The notes below the pieces were generated by a model. That model ran no database searches. It was not told the DNA's origin and worked only from the letters and a program-made list of their open reading frames with translations. Below, one piece after another: positions 15,050-23,484 of a DNA stretch of 43,251 bases; position 1 is the first letter of the stretch, and every line of letters begins with the position of its first letter. This DNA comes from Muribaculaceae bacterium (GTDB lineage: Bacteria > Bacteroidota > Bacteroidia > Bacteroidales > Muribaculaceae): positions 1-43,251 of the forward strand of contig VSPG01000018.1 of assembly GCA_009775265.1 (NCBI GenBank), given 5' to 3'. A program made the translations under genes and the position numbers.

Positions 15050-17530
15050 ATGAATATTTCATATAAGTGGCTTAAAGAATATATCGACCTGCCCGCCGGG
15101 ATGACGCCCGAGCAGGTGGCTGCGGCTCTCACGTCCATCGGCCTTGAAACAGGCGGCGTGGAACGCGTGGAACACATCCGTGGCGGCCTTCGCGGCATCG
15201 TAATAGGCAAGGTGCTCACTTGCGTGGAACATCCCGACAGCGACCACCTGCACGTCACCACGGTGGACCTGGGCGGCGACACACCAGAGCAGATAGTGTG
15301 CGGCGCGCCCAACGTGGCTGCTGGCCAGACCGTGGTGGTGGCCACGGTGGGCACCACGCTCTACGACGGCGACAAGGAGTTCAAAATCAAGAAATCCAAA
15401 ATCCGCGGCGTGGAATCGTTCGGCATGATCTGTGCCGAAGATGAGATAGGCACCGGCTCGAGCCACGACGGCATCATCGTACTGCCCGAGGGCGCTGCCG
15501 CCCCCGGCACCCCCGCCGCCGAATATTTCGGCGTGGACGACGACTATGTGCTCGAAGTGGACCTGACGCCCAACCGCATCGACGCCGCCTCGCACTATGG
15601 CGTGGCGCGCGACCTCAATGCATGGATGGGAGTGCATGCGGCTCCCACAAGTCTTTCGCGCCCCTCTGTCGATGACTTCGCTGCCGGAAAGGCGGACGAC
15701 GGCAGGGCGATAAGCGTCGAGGTGGAAGCCAGGGAAGCCTGCACGCGCTATGCCGGAGTGACGGTGCGCGGCGTGAAAGTGGCCGAAAGCCCCGAGTGGC
15801 TGCGCAAGCGCCTCGAAGCCATAGGTCTGCGGCCCATCAACAACATTGTCGACATCACCAACTACATCCTGCACGCTTTCTGCCAGCCGCTGCACTGCTT
15901 CGACGCCGACCGCATAGGCGGAGGCCGCATAGTGGTGCGCACATGCCCTGAAGGCACAGCATTCACCACGCTCGACGGCGTGGAACGCAAACTCAACGCC
16001 GCCGACCTGATGATATGCGACTCCGAGCGGCCGATGTGCATGGCCGGCGTGTTCGGCGGCCTTGATTCGGGCGTCACCGACGACACGCGCGACATCTTCA
16101 TAGAAAGCGCGTGCTTCAACCCCACAAGCGTGCGCCGCACCGCACGCCGCCACGGCCTGAGCACCGACTCCAGCTTCCGCTTCGAACGCGGCGTCGACCC
16201 CGAAGGCTGCCTCTATGCCCTGAAGCTGGCGGCAATCATGGTGAAAGAACTCGCCGGCGGCGAAATATGCGGCCCGGTGGTGGACATATACCCCGAACCG
16301 GCAGAGCCTGCACGCGTGGAATTCGAATACGACAAATTCAACCGTGCCGTCGGAGCCGATGTGCCACGTGGAACAATCGACGCCATACTCGAGCTCCTCG
16401 AAATCAAAAGCCGCGCCATAGAGCCCGGACGCCTTGAGCTGAGCGTGCCCACTTACCGCGTGGACGTCACACGCCCGTGCGACGTGTACGAAGACATCCT
16501 GCGCATATACGGCTACAACAACATACCCATGCCTGCGTCGCTCCACAGCTCGCTTTCGACAAAAGCCCGCAGCGATGCCGACGACGACATGCGCCGCGTG
16601 CTCAGCGAGCAGCTCAGCGGAGCCGGCTACCGCGAGATTCTCAACAACTCGCTCACTGCCGAGGCCTACTACCGCGATCTCGGCGAACACTCGGCCGAAG
16701 GATGCGTGCGCCTGCTCAACCCCTTGAGCCAGGACCTGAATGTGCTGCGCCGCACACTGCTTTTCGGCGGCCTGCAATCGCTCGCACGCAACATCAACCG
16801 CCGCAGCCCCGACCTGCGCATGTATGAGTTCGGCGATGTATACTCGCTGCGCCCGAACACGGAAGTCAGCCCCGAGCAGCCCCTCGCGCCCTTCGTGGAA
16901 GGAAAGCGCCTGGCCCTGTGGCTGACAGGCGACATCCGCCCCGCCCACTGGATGCATCCCGCCGAAGCGGCAAGTTTCTACGACCTGCGTGCCGAAGTAG
17001 ACAAAATATTCTCCCGCCTCGGCATTGCCGATGGCGAACTGCAGATGCAGCGCGGCGAGACCGACCTCATGAGCCCCGCACTGCTCATAGCCACGCGCTC
17101 GGGCAAGCCTGTCGGAGCCATGGGCGTGGTGCGCGCCGAAATCGCCTCCCGCGCCGATGTGCGCGCCGCAGTATATTACGCCGAACTCGACGTGGACGTG
17201 CTGTTCGACATGTCATCGCGCCACCGCACGCAGTTCAGGCCTCTGCCGAAAACGCAGAGCGTGCGCCGCGACCTCTCCCTCATGGTGGACAGCGCGGTGG
17301 CCATGGCCGACATCGAGCGCGAGGTGCGCGCGGCCGAACGCCGCCTGCTGCGCGGCGTAGAGCTGTTCGACGTCTACGAGGGCGACAAGTTGCCCGTCGG
17401 CAAAAAGAGCTATGCGATAGCCGTATACCTGCAGGACGACGAGAAGACACTTAACGACAAACAAATCGACGCCATCATGGCCAAGGTGCTCGCGCGCCTA
17501 ACCGGAAACCTCGGCGCCGAGCAGCGTTAA
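15050..17530 (+). CDS. pheT: Phenylalanine--tRNA ligase subunit beta
   Basis: This 826-residue protein is full length for PheT. In order it has the N-terminal strand MNISYKWLKEYIDLP, a tRNA-binding EMAP domain (~40-155, HPDSDHLHVTTVDLGG, IVCGAPNVAAG), the B3/B4 editing domain (RPINNIVDITNYIL, DCERPMCM region), B5 (~425-500), the catalytic-like core with LLNPLSQDLNVLRRTLL, and the C-terminal FDX-ACB anticodon-binding domain (QSVRRDLSLMVDSAV to the end). It forms the alpha2beta2 enzyme that charges tRNA-Phe and edits mischarged tyrosine. pheS is not adjacent, which is usual in Bacteroidota. Confidence 0.97.
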   Translation: MNISYKWLKEYIDLPAGMTPEQVAAALTSIGLETGGVERVEHIRGGLRGIVIGKVLTCVEHPDSDHLHVTTVDLGGDTPEQIVCGAPNVAAGQTVVVATVGTTLYDGDKEFKIKKSKIRGVESFGMICAEDEIGTGSSHDGIIVLPEGAAAPGTPAAEYFGVDDDYVLEVDLTPNRIDAASHYGVARDLNAWMGVHAAPTSLSRPSVDDFAAGKADDGRAISVEVEAREACTRYAGVTVRGVKVAESPEWLRKRLEAIGLRPINNIVDITNYILHAFCQPLHCFDADRIGGGRIVVRTCPEGTAFTTLDGVERKLNAADLMICDSERPMCMAGVFGGLDSGVTDDTRDIFIESACFNPTSVRRTARRHGLSTDSSFRFERGVDPEGCLYALKLAAIMVKELAGGEICGPVVDIYPEPAEPARVEFEYDKFNRAVGADVPRGTIDAILELLEIKSRAIEPGRLELSVPTYRVDVTRPCDVYEDILRIYGYNNIPMPASLHSSLSTKARSDADDDMRRVLSEQLSGAGYREILNNSLTAEAYYRDLGEHSAEGCVRLLNPLSQDLNVLRRTLLFGGLQSLARNINRRSPDLRMYEFGDVYSLRPNTEVSPEQPLAPFVEGKRLALWLTGDIRPAHWMHPAEAASFYDLRAEVDKIFSRLGIADGELQMQRGETDLMSPALLIATRSGKPVGAMGVVRAEIASRADVRAAVYYAELDVDVLFDMSSRHRTQFRPLPKTQSVRRDLSLMVDSAVAMADIEREVRAAERRLLRGVELFDVYEGDKLPVGKKSYAIAVYLQDDEKTLNDKQIDAIMAKVLARLTGNLGAEQR

Positions 17531-17568
17531 CAACAAAGAATCACAAGAAACCAACATAACACACCGAA

Positions 17569-18300
17569 ATGGGAAGAGCATTTGAATACCGCAAAGCCCG
17601 CAAACTCAAGCGCTGGGGCAACATGTCGCGCACTTTCACGCGCATAGGCAAGGAAATCACCATAGCCGCCAAGGCCGGAGGCCCCGACCCCTCCACCAAT
17701 CCCCGCCTGCGCGCTCTGATGCAGAACGCCAAGGCTGCGAACATGCCTAAGGACACCGTGGAACGCGCCATCAAGAAAGCCACCGACAAAGACGCCGGCG
17801 ACTACAAGGAAATCACCTACGAGGGATACGGCCCCCACGGCATCGCCATCTTCGTGGAGGCAGCCACGGACAACAACACCCGTACCGTGGCCAACGTACG
17901 CTCCTACTTCAACAAGCACGGCGGCAGCCTCGGCACCCAGGGTTCGCTCACATTCCTGTTCGACCACAAGAGCGTGTTCAAAATCAAGCCCAAAGAAGGC
18001 GTGGACCTCGAAGACCTCGAACTTGAGCTCATCGACTACGGAGTGGACGAAATCGAGGCCGAAGAAGATGAAATAGTGCTCTACGGCGCATTCGAGGAAT
18101 ACTCCGGCATCCAAAGCTATCTCGAAGAAAACGGCTACGAAATAGTAAGTTCCGAATTCGAACGCATCCCCCACGACCTCAAAGAGGTTACGCCCGAACA
18201 GCGCGAAGCCATCAACAAGCTCATCGACAAGCTCGAAGACGACGAGGACGTGCAGAATGTGTTCCACAACATGCGCGAAGACGAGGGCGACGAAGAATGA
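17569..18300 (+). CDS. yebC: YebC/PmpR-family regulator / translation factor
   Basis: The 243-residue protein matches YebC in length and motifs: GRAFEYRKARKLKRWGNMSR, ITIAAKAGGPDPSTNPRLRA, NMPKDTVERAIKK, YEGYGPHGIAIFVEAATDN and FNKHGGSLGTQGSLTFLF. Members act as DNA-binding regulators, and more recent work links the family to relief of ribosome stalling at proline runs. The C-terminus is acidic (DDEDVQNVFHNMREDEGDEE). It follows pheT by 38 bases and overlaps the acyltransferase gene by four bases (ATGA). Confidence 0.95.
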   Translation: MGRAFEYRKARKLKRWGNMSRTFTRIGKEITIAAKAGGPDPSTNPRLRALMQNAKAANMPKDTVERAIKKATDKDAGDYKEITYEGYGPHGIAIFVEAATDNNTRTVANVRSYFNKHGGSLGTQGSLTFLFDHKSVFKIKPKEGVDLEDLELELIDYGVDEIEAEEDEIVLYGAFEEYSGIQSYLEENGYEIVSSEFERIPHDLKEVTPEQREAINKLIDKLEDDEDVQNVFHNMREDEGDEE

Positions 18301-19166
18301 GCCCGGCAGAACATCCCGCACCGACATTGCCCCACGAGCAGAAGCGCACCGTCCTTGACGCCGAAGACGTCATGGAGATGGTGCCGCGTCTGCGCGGCCA
18401 CCGCAAGCTCATCGACCGCTTGCTGCATATCCTTCAGATCGACCGCGTGAACGAGGTGCACGACCGCTTTTTCGACACACCGGGCGTGCCGTTCACACAG
18501 TCGCTCCTGAAAGACTTCCGCATCACCACACGCATAGACGGCCTCGACGTGCTCGACAAGCTTCCGGAAGGAGCGTTCATCACGGTGAGCAACCATCCTT
18601 TCGGCGCGCTCGACGGCATCACGCTAATATCCATCATCGGACAGCGGCGACCCGAATACAAGGTGATGGTGAACATGATTCTGAACCGCATAACGGCCAT
18701 GCGCCCCAACTTCATTGCCGTGGACCAGTCGGCCTCCGACGACCCCGCCAAAAAGGCCGTCTCCATGGCCGGCATCCGCGAAGTGATGAAGCAGGTGCGC
18801 AGCGGACATCCGGTAGGTTTCTTTCCTGCCGGAGCCATCAGCAAGATAAACCGCCACGGATGGCTCGAGGACCAGGAATGGAAACCTGTAGTCATGCGCC
18901 TGATAGCCCAGCTGAAAGTGCCTGTGATACCTGTCTTCTTCCACGGCACCAATAGTTTCATGTTCAACCTCCTGGGACGCGTGAGCTGGGTGCTGCGCAC
19001 GATGCGCCTGCCTTCGGAAGTGTGGCGGAAATGCGACACAGAGATGCATGTCAGCATAGGCGACATCATCACCCCGGAAGAAATCGCACTGCACGCAGGC
19101 AGCGAGAAGGAACTCGGCCAATGGCTCAAAGCCAAGACATTCGAACTGCGCACCTCGCGCAAATAG
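18297..19166 (+). CDS. Lysophospholipid / glycerol acyltransferase family protein
   Basis: This 289-residue protein carries the acyltransferase HX4D motif as SNHPFGALDG, and a second block GFFPAGAISKIN equivalent to the family's glycerol-phosphate binding EGTRS-type loop. VPVIPVFFHGTNS is the third family block. It would transfer an acyl chain onto a lysolipid or lipid headgroup at the inner membrane. Bacteroidota relatives include O-acyltransferases of amino-acid lipids, so the acceptor may not be lysophosphatidic acid. Its coding sequence overlaps yebC by four bases, indicating coupling. Confidence 0.85.
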   Translation: MSPAEHPAPTLPHEQKRTVLDAEDVMEMVPRLRGHRKLIDRLLHILQIDRVNEVHDRFFDTPGVPFTQSLLKDFRITTRIDGLDVLDKLPEGAFITVSNHPFGALDGITLISIIGQRRPEYKVMVNMILNRITAMRPNFIAVDQSASDDPAKKAVSMAGIREVMKQVRSGHPVGFFPAGAISKINRHGWLEDQEWKPVVMRLIAQLKVPVIPVFFHGTNSFMFNLLGRVSWVLRTMRLPSEVWRKCDTEMHVSIGDIITPEEIALHAGSEKELGQWLKAKTFELRTSRK

Positions 19167-19227
19167 AGCAAGGCCGTTCCAGGCGGTAACATTATATTAT
19201 CAAACAAGCTCTAAAAACTGAATACAC

Positions 19228-20427
19228 TTGCCACTTGTCGCCAACATAAACGAATCGGACGTGCTGCAGGCAAAGCAGCGCCTCGGCATCGTGGGCTCCG
19301 CGCCGGCGCTCATGCAGGCTGTGGCACGCGCAATGCGTGTGGCTCCCATCGACCTGAGTGTGCTCATAACGGGTGAAAGCGGTTCCGGCAAAGAGTTTTT
19401 TCCGAAAATCATACATCAGTACAGCGCGCGCAAGCACGCCAAATACATAGCCGTAAACTGCGGAGCCATCCCGGAAGGCACCATCGACAGCGAGTTGTTC
19501 GGCCACGAGAAAGGTGCGTTCACAGGAGCGCTCGCCTCACGCAAGGGATATTTCGAGGAAGCCGACGGAGGCACGATTTTCCTCGACGAAGTGGCCGAAC
19601 TGCCACTCACCACACAGGCCCGCCTGCTTCGTGTGCTCGAAAGCGGAGAATTCATAAAAGTGGGTTCCAGCCAGGTGCAGCGCACCAACATCCGCGTGGT
19701 GGCGGCCACCAATGTCGACATGGCGCGCGCCGTGGCCGACGGGCGCTTCCGCGAAGACTTGTACTACCGCCTCAGCACGGTGCAGATAAGCATCCCGCCG
19801 CTGCGCGAACGCGGCAGCGACATCCTGCTGCTCGCGCGCAAATTCGCTTCCGACTTCGCCGAGCGCTACCGCATGCCGGCCATATCGTTCGGCGACAGCG
19901 CACGCGCCCTGCTGCAGCGCTACCGCTGGCCGGGCAATGTGCGGCAGCTCAAGAACGTCGTCGAGCAGGCGGCCCTGTTCGAGGCCGGCACCGAGCTCGG
20001 AGCCGAGAGCATGAGCCGCTATCTGCCGGCAGGAAGTTCGGTGCTTTCGCCGGCGCTCGCGTCGTCCGACAAGCACAGCTACGAACGCGAGCGCGAAATG
20101 CTGCTCGGCATGATAATGCGCCTGCAGTCGGACATACGCGACCTCCGCGAACGCTTCGACAAAAGGCAGGCGGAAGCGCCGCGTGTCAACGATTTTGTGG
20201 AGGTGCCGACGGCGACACCCGTTTTGCCAGTGAAAATAGCGGAAATGCCGCACATCGACCTGCTCGCCGGCGAAACGCCTCCCACTGCGTCGCTCGACGA
20301 CACCGAGCGGCGAGCCATCATCAACGCCCTCGAGCGCAATCTCGGACGCCGCAAGGCCGCCGCCGCCGAACTCGGGATAAGCGAACGCACACTTTACCGC
20401 AAAATAAAAGAGTATGGCCTGGAATAG
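19228..20427 (+). CDS. Sigma-54-dependent transcriptional activator without receiver domain
   Basis: The protein is mostly an AAA+ sigma-54 interaction domain. Walker A is GESGSGKEF (from residue ~49), the GAFTGA loop that touches sigma-54 is intact (~96), Walker B is GGTIFLDEVAE, and the arginine-finger region is FREDLYYRLSTVQISIPPLRER. A linker (~270-350) is followed by a Fis-type HTH (RRAIINALERNLGRRKAAAA, ELGISERTLYRKIKEYGL). There is no N-terminal sensory domain. An in-frame TGA at 19219 limits the start to TTG 19228, or GTG 19261 within a family-conserved stretch; I use the TTG. It lies 61 bases after the acyltransferase and overlaps lptE, a gene order common in Bacteroidota. Confidence 0.88.
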   Translation: MPLVANINESDVLQAKQRLGIVGSAPALMQAVARAMRVAPIDLSVLITGESGSGKEFFPKIIHQYSARKHAKYIAVNCGAIPEGTIDSELFGHEKGAFTGALASRKGYFEEADGGTIFLDEVAELPLTTQARLLRVLESGEFIKVGSSQVQRTNIRVVAATNVDMARAVADGRFREDLYYRLSTVQISIPPLRERGSDILLLARKFASDFAERYRMPAISFGDSARALLQRYRWPGNVRQLKNVVEQAALFEAGTELGAESMSRYLPAGSSVLSPALASSDKHSYEREREMLLGMIMRLQSDIRDLRERFDKRQAEAPRVNDFVEVPTATPVLPVKIAEMPHIDLLAGETPPTASLDDTERRAIINALERNLGRRKAAAAELGISERTLYRKIKEYGLE

Positions 20428-20947
20428 AACAATAGCCTCGATAATGCGCCCGCTGCTTGTGGCCGCCGCGCTGTGCGTGGCTGTGCCGGCATGCAAGATA
20501 AGCTATAAATTCAACGGTTCGGCACTCGACTACACGGTGTACCGCACCATACGCGTGGCCCAGTTCCCGATACGCGCCGCCCTTGTCTACCCGCCGCTAC
20601 AACAGATGTTCGAGAACGAACTGCTCGACTATATCTCGCGCAACACGCGCCTGCAGACAACCGACGGCGCCTCCGACCTCGAACTCGAGGGCGAAATCAC
20701 CGGCTATTCGCTCACTCCGCAGGCTGTGACGGAAAACGCCTACGCTTCGAAAACGCGTCTCACGATAAGCGTGCGTGTGAAATACATAGACAACAAGAAC
20801 GACAAGAAAAACATCGACCAGACATTCAGCGCCTACCGCGATTTCGACGCCTCGCTGATGCTGACCGACGTGCAGGACGGCCTCTGCGAAGAAATCTGCG
20901 AGGAACTTGTCAATCTAATCTTCAACGCCACTCTCGGCGACTGGTAA
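20414..20947 (+). CDS. lptE: LptE-family LPS-assembly lipoprotein
   Basis: The ATG at 20414 gives 177 residues with a lipobox around Cys27 (VPAC-K). The in-frame ATG at 20444 would give a shorter, more standard signal and remove the 14-base overlap with the activator gene; either is possible. The mature protein has the LptE pattern: ISYKFNGSALDY..., FPIRAALVYPPLQQMFENEL, LELEGEITGYSLTPQAV, ending with NLIFNATLGDW. LptE plugs the LptD barrel and helps LPS export to the outer leaflet. It ends six bases before the next gene. Confidence 0.87.
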   Translation: MAWNRTIASIMRPLLVAAALCVAVPACKISYKFNGSALDYTVYRTIRVAQFPIRAALVYPPLQQMFENELLDYISRNTRLQTTDGASDLELEGEITGYSLTPQAVTENAYASKTRLTISVRVKYIDNKNDKKNIDQTFSAYRDFDASLMLTDVQDGLCEEICEELVNLIFNATLGDW

Positions 20948-20953
20948 ACAGCC

Positions 20954-21664
20954 ATGACTCTGACGGAAGCCATACACAGCATAAGTTCCGACCCTGCGGC
21001 ACCTCTTGCGCCCGGGGCCGAGGCCGCGATGCGCGCAGCCATGGAGCGCTATCCGTTTTTTGCCCTTCCGGCAGCACTGTTGCTTCGCGGAGCGCAACTG
21101 AAAGAAGCGGAAACGCGCCGGATGCAGGCTTTCGTGGCCGTGCTGACAGCCGACAAGACGGCCCTCGCATCGCTCGCGGCAGCGCCCGGCGACGACCCCG
21201 CGCGTTTTTATCCGCCCGCGCCCGCGCCGGAGGCCGTAAGCACATCTTCCGCGATAGATACTTTTTTGGACACCTACGGCAGCACATCGCCCGAGGAAGA
21301 AGCCCTGCTGGAGCGCCTCATATTCAACCCTGTGCCCGACTACGCCGACCTCCTTGCCGACGAGCCGCTCCCACCCGCCACGGACGACGCACAGGACCTG
21401 CTGATAAACGCTTTTCTGCAAAAAGAATCGGACGCGCCCGCACCACAGCCCACACTGCCCGAGCAGACGCCTGCGCCGGCATCCGAAACCCCTGCCGACT
21501 CATCCCTGAGCGAGAGCCTCGCACGGATATTCATAGGACAGGGACGCTACAGCCGCGCGCTTGAGATAATAAGCGATCTCGCTGAGCGGAATCCGGAAAA
21601 AAATCCGTTCTACGCCGACCAGATACGCTACCTCCGCAAACTCATCGTGATTCAGGGGGCATAG
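20954..21664 (+). CDS. Conserved Bacteroidota protein with Pro/Ala linker and TPR-like C-terminus
   Basis: This 236-residue cytoplasmic-type protein has a helical N-terminus (residues 1-75), a Pro/Ala/Glu-rich linker with little structure (~80-190), and a C-terminal helix pair (ARIFIGQGRYSRALEIISDL, AERNPEKNPFYADQIRYLRK) resembling a TPR repeat. Proteins with this end pattern occur after lptE in other Bacteroidota, often before secG; no secG follows here. The function is unknown. The last 23 bases overlap the 3' end of the convergent HAD gene. Confidence 0.72.
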   Translation: MTLTEAIHSISSDPAAPLAPGAEAAMRAAMERYPFFALPAALLLRGAQLKEAETRRMQAFVAVLTADKTALASLAAAPGDDPARFYPPAPAPEAVSTSSAIDTFLDTYGSTSPEEEALLERLIFNPVPDYADLLADEPLPPATDDAQDLLINAFLQKESDAPAPQPTLPEQTPAPASETPADSSLSESLARIFIGQGRYSRALEIISDLAERNPEKNPFYADQIRYLRKLIVIQGA

Positions 21665-22505
21665 CCGCCGAACTTTCGAAATCGGAAAGAATAAAGCGCG
21701 CAACCGAATCGGCCGTGTTCGGGCCTATAACTATGTCGGCGGCCTGCCGCACCTGCGGAAGCGCATTTTCCACAGCCACAGCCAAATCGGCGGCGGCCAG
21801 CATGGGCAAATCGTTGAGATTATCGCCGAACGCCACCACACGCGTGGCGCCCGACATCTCTTTCACGCGGGCTATCGCGGCGGCTTTCGAGACACCCGGA
21901 GCGAACACCTCGAGAATGCCCGTGTCAGGCATCAATGCGTCGGGATAGCTCATCACTTCGCATTCCGTGCGCTCGCCGAGCATCGCCGCAGCGGAATCTG
22001 TGTGGTGTATGGGACCGAGCGCACAAAAAAGTATCGTGCGGCCACGGGCTGCTGCAGGAAGCCCTGTGCCGAGATGAAAGTGCTTTAGCGGCAACGAGCG
22101 CCGCTGCTCATAGAAACTCCGCTCGGCATGGTTGAGAGCGTAAGCCGCATGGTACACTTCCAGCACACCATCGGCGCCCAATGTGTACACAAACGGATGT
22201 ATGCCGCACTCTCCGCATGCATCGAGCACCACATCCACATCTTTTTCAGGCATGAAGCGCACTTCGGAGTAACATTCCCTGTCGCGGCTCCAGAGAGCGG
22301 CACCCGTCATGGTGATGGCCGGAGGCAATGTGAGCGCATCGCGCATCAGAGGCTGCACCGTGGCAGGAGTGCGTGCGGTGGCCACGGTGATAAGCGCACC
22401 GCGTGCCGACAGCGCACTGACAATGCGGCACGACACGTCGCTCACCTTCGAATCGGCGCCCAGCAGCGTGCCGTCCATATCGCTGACATATAGTGTTTTT
22501 TGCAT
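21642..22505 (-). CDS. Cof-type HAD phosphatase
   Basis: The 287-residue protein has HAD motif I DMDGTLL (nucleophile Asp9 and acid Asp11), motif II in ITVATART, a cap domain (C2 type, ~85-190) and motif IV GDNLNDLPML. This fits the Cof subfamily that dephosphorylates sugar phosphates, FMN-like or pyridoxal phosphates; the substrate cannot be told from sequence. It is convergent with the lptE-linked gene, with overlapping 3' ends and no visible terminator, and divergent from the esterase gene with a shared promoter region. Confidence 0.9.
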   Translation of the reverse strand: MQKTLYVSDMDGTLLGADSKVSDVSCRIVSALSARGALITVATARTPATVQPLMRDALTLPPAITMTGAALWSRDRECYSEVRFMPEKDVDVVLDACGECGIHPFVYTLGADGVLEVYHAAYALNHAERSFYEQRRSLPLKHFHLGTGLPAAARGRTILFCALGPIHHTDSAAAMLGERTECEVMSYPDALMPDTGILEVFAPGVSKAAAIARVKEMSGATRVVAFGDNLNDLPMLAAADLAVAVENALPQVRQAADIVIGPNTADSVARFILSDFESSAAMPPESR

Positions 22506-22520
22506 AACATAGTGGTATTT

Positions 22521-22545
22521 TATGCAAAATTACTATATTTGCATA
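22521..22545. promoter_or_regulatory. Symmetric divergent promoter region
   Basis: TATGCAAA (22521-22528) and TTTGCATA (22538-22545) form a perfect 8-bp dyad. Within it lie two oppositely directed -7 boxes: TAATTTTG on the minus strand (22525-22532) toward the HAD gene and TATATTTG on the plus strand (22534-22541) toward the esterase. One regulator bound at the dyad could control both genes. Confidence 0.55.
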
Positions 22546-22605
22546 TTATTACCCGAAAGTATCGGAACATTTCTTCCCGAAAATTCCAAGACAAACCCTA
22601 ATACA

Positions 22606-23478
22606 ATGAAAAAGTCAGCAATAGCTATTTTAGCGCTGACGGCCTTCCTGGCTTCGTCGGCACAGCAATGGAAACAGAGCCGTGTAGTGACAGACACCGT
22701 GCACAGCGAAATCCTCGGGGCCGAACGTGCCTGCACCATATATCTGCCCCCGGGTTTCGACGAAGACAGCACGCGCACCTACCCTGTTCTATACCTGCTC
22801 CACGGAATGCACGGCGACAACAATTCATGGTTCCGCGACCAGCGCGCACGCGACGTCCTTGACCGCAACATATTCTCGGGCGAGGCCGTAGAGATGGTGG
22901 TAGTAAGCCCCAATGCGGGCGGCGGCGACCCGGCCGTGTACCAGAACGGCTATTTCAACATGCCGGGTTGGGAATACGAAGATTTTTTCTTCAATGAGCT
23001 CATGCCTTATGTCGAGAAGCGGTACAGAGCCGGCGGAAGCAAGAAAATGCGCGCCGTGGCAGGACTGTCGATGGGCGGAGGTGGCACAACCGGCTACGCA
23101 CAGCACCATCCCGACAAATTCTGCGCGGCATATGCGATGAGCGCGCTTATGGACATCCCCAAATATGGCGCTGTGCCGTCCAAATCGCCGGACGACAAGA
23201 TAGCACGCCTTACAAAATCCGTACAGGACAACAGCTGTGTGCGCCATGTGGCCGAAGCCGACGAGACGCAGCGTGAGGCGCTGCGCTCGGTGCGATGGTT
23301 CGTGGACTGCGGCGACGACGATTTTCTGCTCGACCGCAACATCGATTTCGTCCAGGCCATGCACCGCGCCGGCATCCCTCTGCAGTTCCGCGTGCGCGAA
23401 GGCGGACACGACTCGGAATACTGGCACAGTGCATTGCACATCTGCCTGCCCTTCGTGTCTCGGGCATTCACACGATAG
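22606..23478 (+). CDS. Secreted esterase of the CE1 / esterase D type
   Basis: The ATG at 22606 begins a signal peptide (MKKSAIAILALTAFLASSAQ); upstream in-frame codons lack signal character. The mature domain is an alpha/beta hydrolase of the putative-esterase family: YPVLYLLHGMHGDNNSWF, the nucleophile elbow GLSMGGGG with Ser155, and FVDCGDDDFLLDRN with the acid and REGGHDSEYW with the catalytic His. Relatives are feruloyl/acetyl-xylan esterases and trehalose mycolyl-type folds, so de-esterification of dietary or host glycans in the periplasm is likely. It stands alone; there is no PUL nearby. Confidence 0.87.
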   Translation: MKKSAIAILALTAFLASSAQQWKQSRVVTDTVHSEILGAERACTIYLPPGFDEDSTRTYPVLYLLHGMHGDNNSWFRDQRARDVLDRNIFSGEAVEMVVVSPNAGGGDPAVYQNGYFNMPGWEYEDFFFNELMPYVEKRYRAGGSKKMRAVAGLSMGGGGTTGYAQHHPDKFCAAYAMSALMDIPKYGAVPSKSPDDKIARLTKSVQDNSCVRHVAEADETQREALRSVRWFVDCGDDDFLLDRNIDFVQAMHRAGIPLQFRVREGGHDSEYWHSALHICLPFVSRAFTR

Positions 23479-23484
23479 GCAGGC

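Noticed and set aside
15059..16957. 632-codon minus-strand frame opposite pheT
   Set aside because: Composition-driven antisense frame with no recognisable domain; pheT on the plus strand is certain.
19537..20496. 319-codon minus-strand frame opposite the sigma-54 activator
   Set aside because: Shadow of a strongly conserved AAA+ gene.
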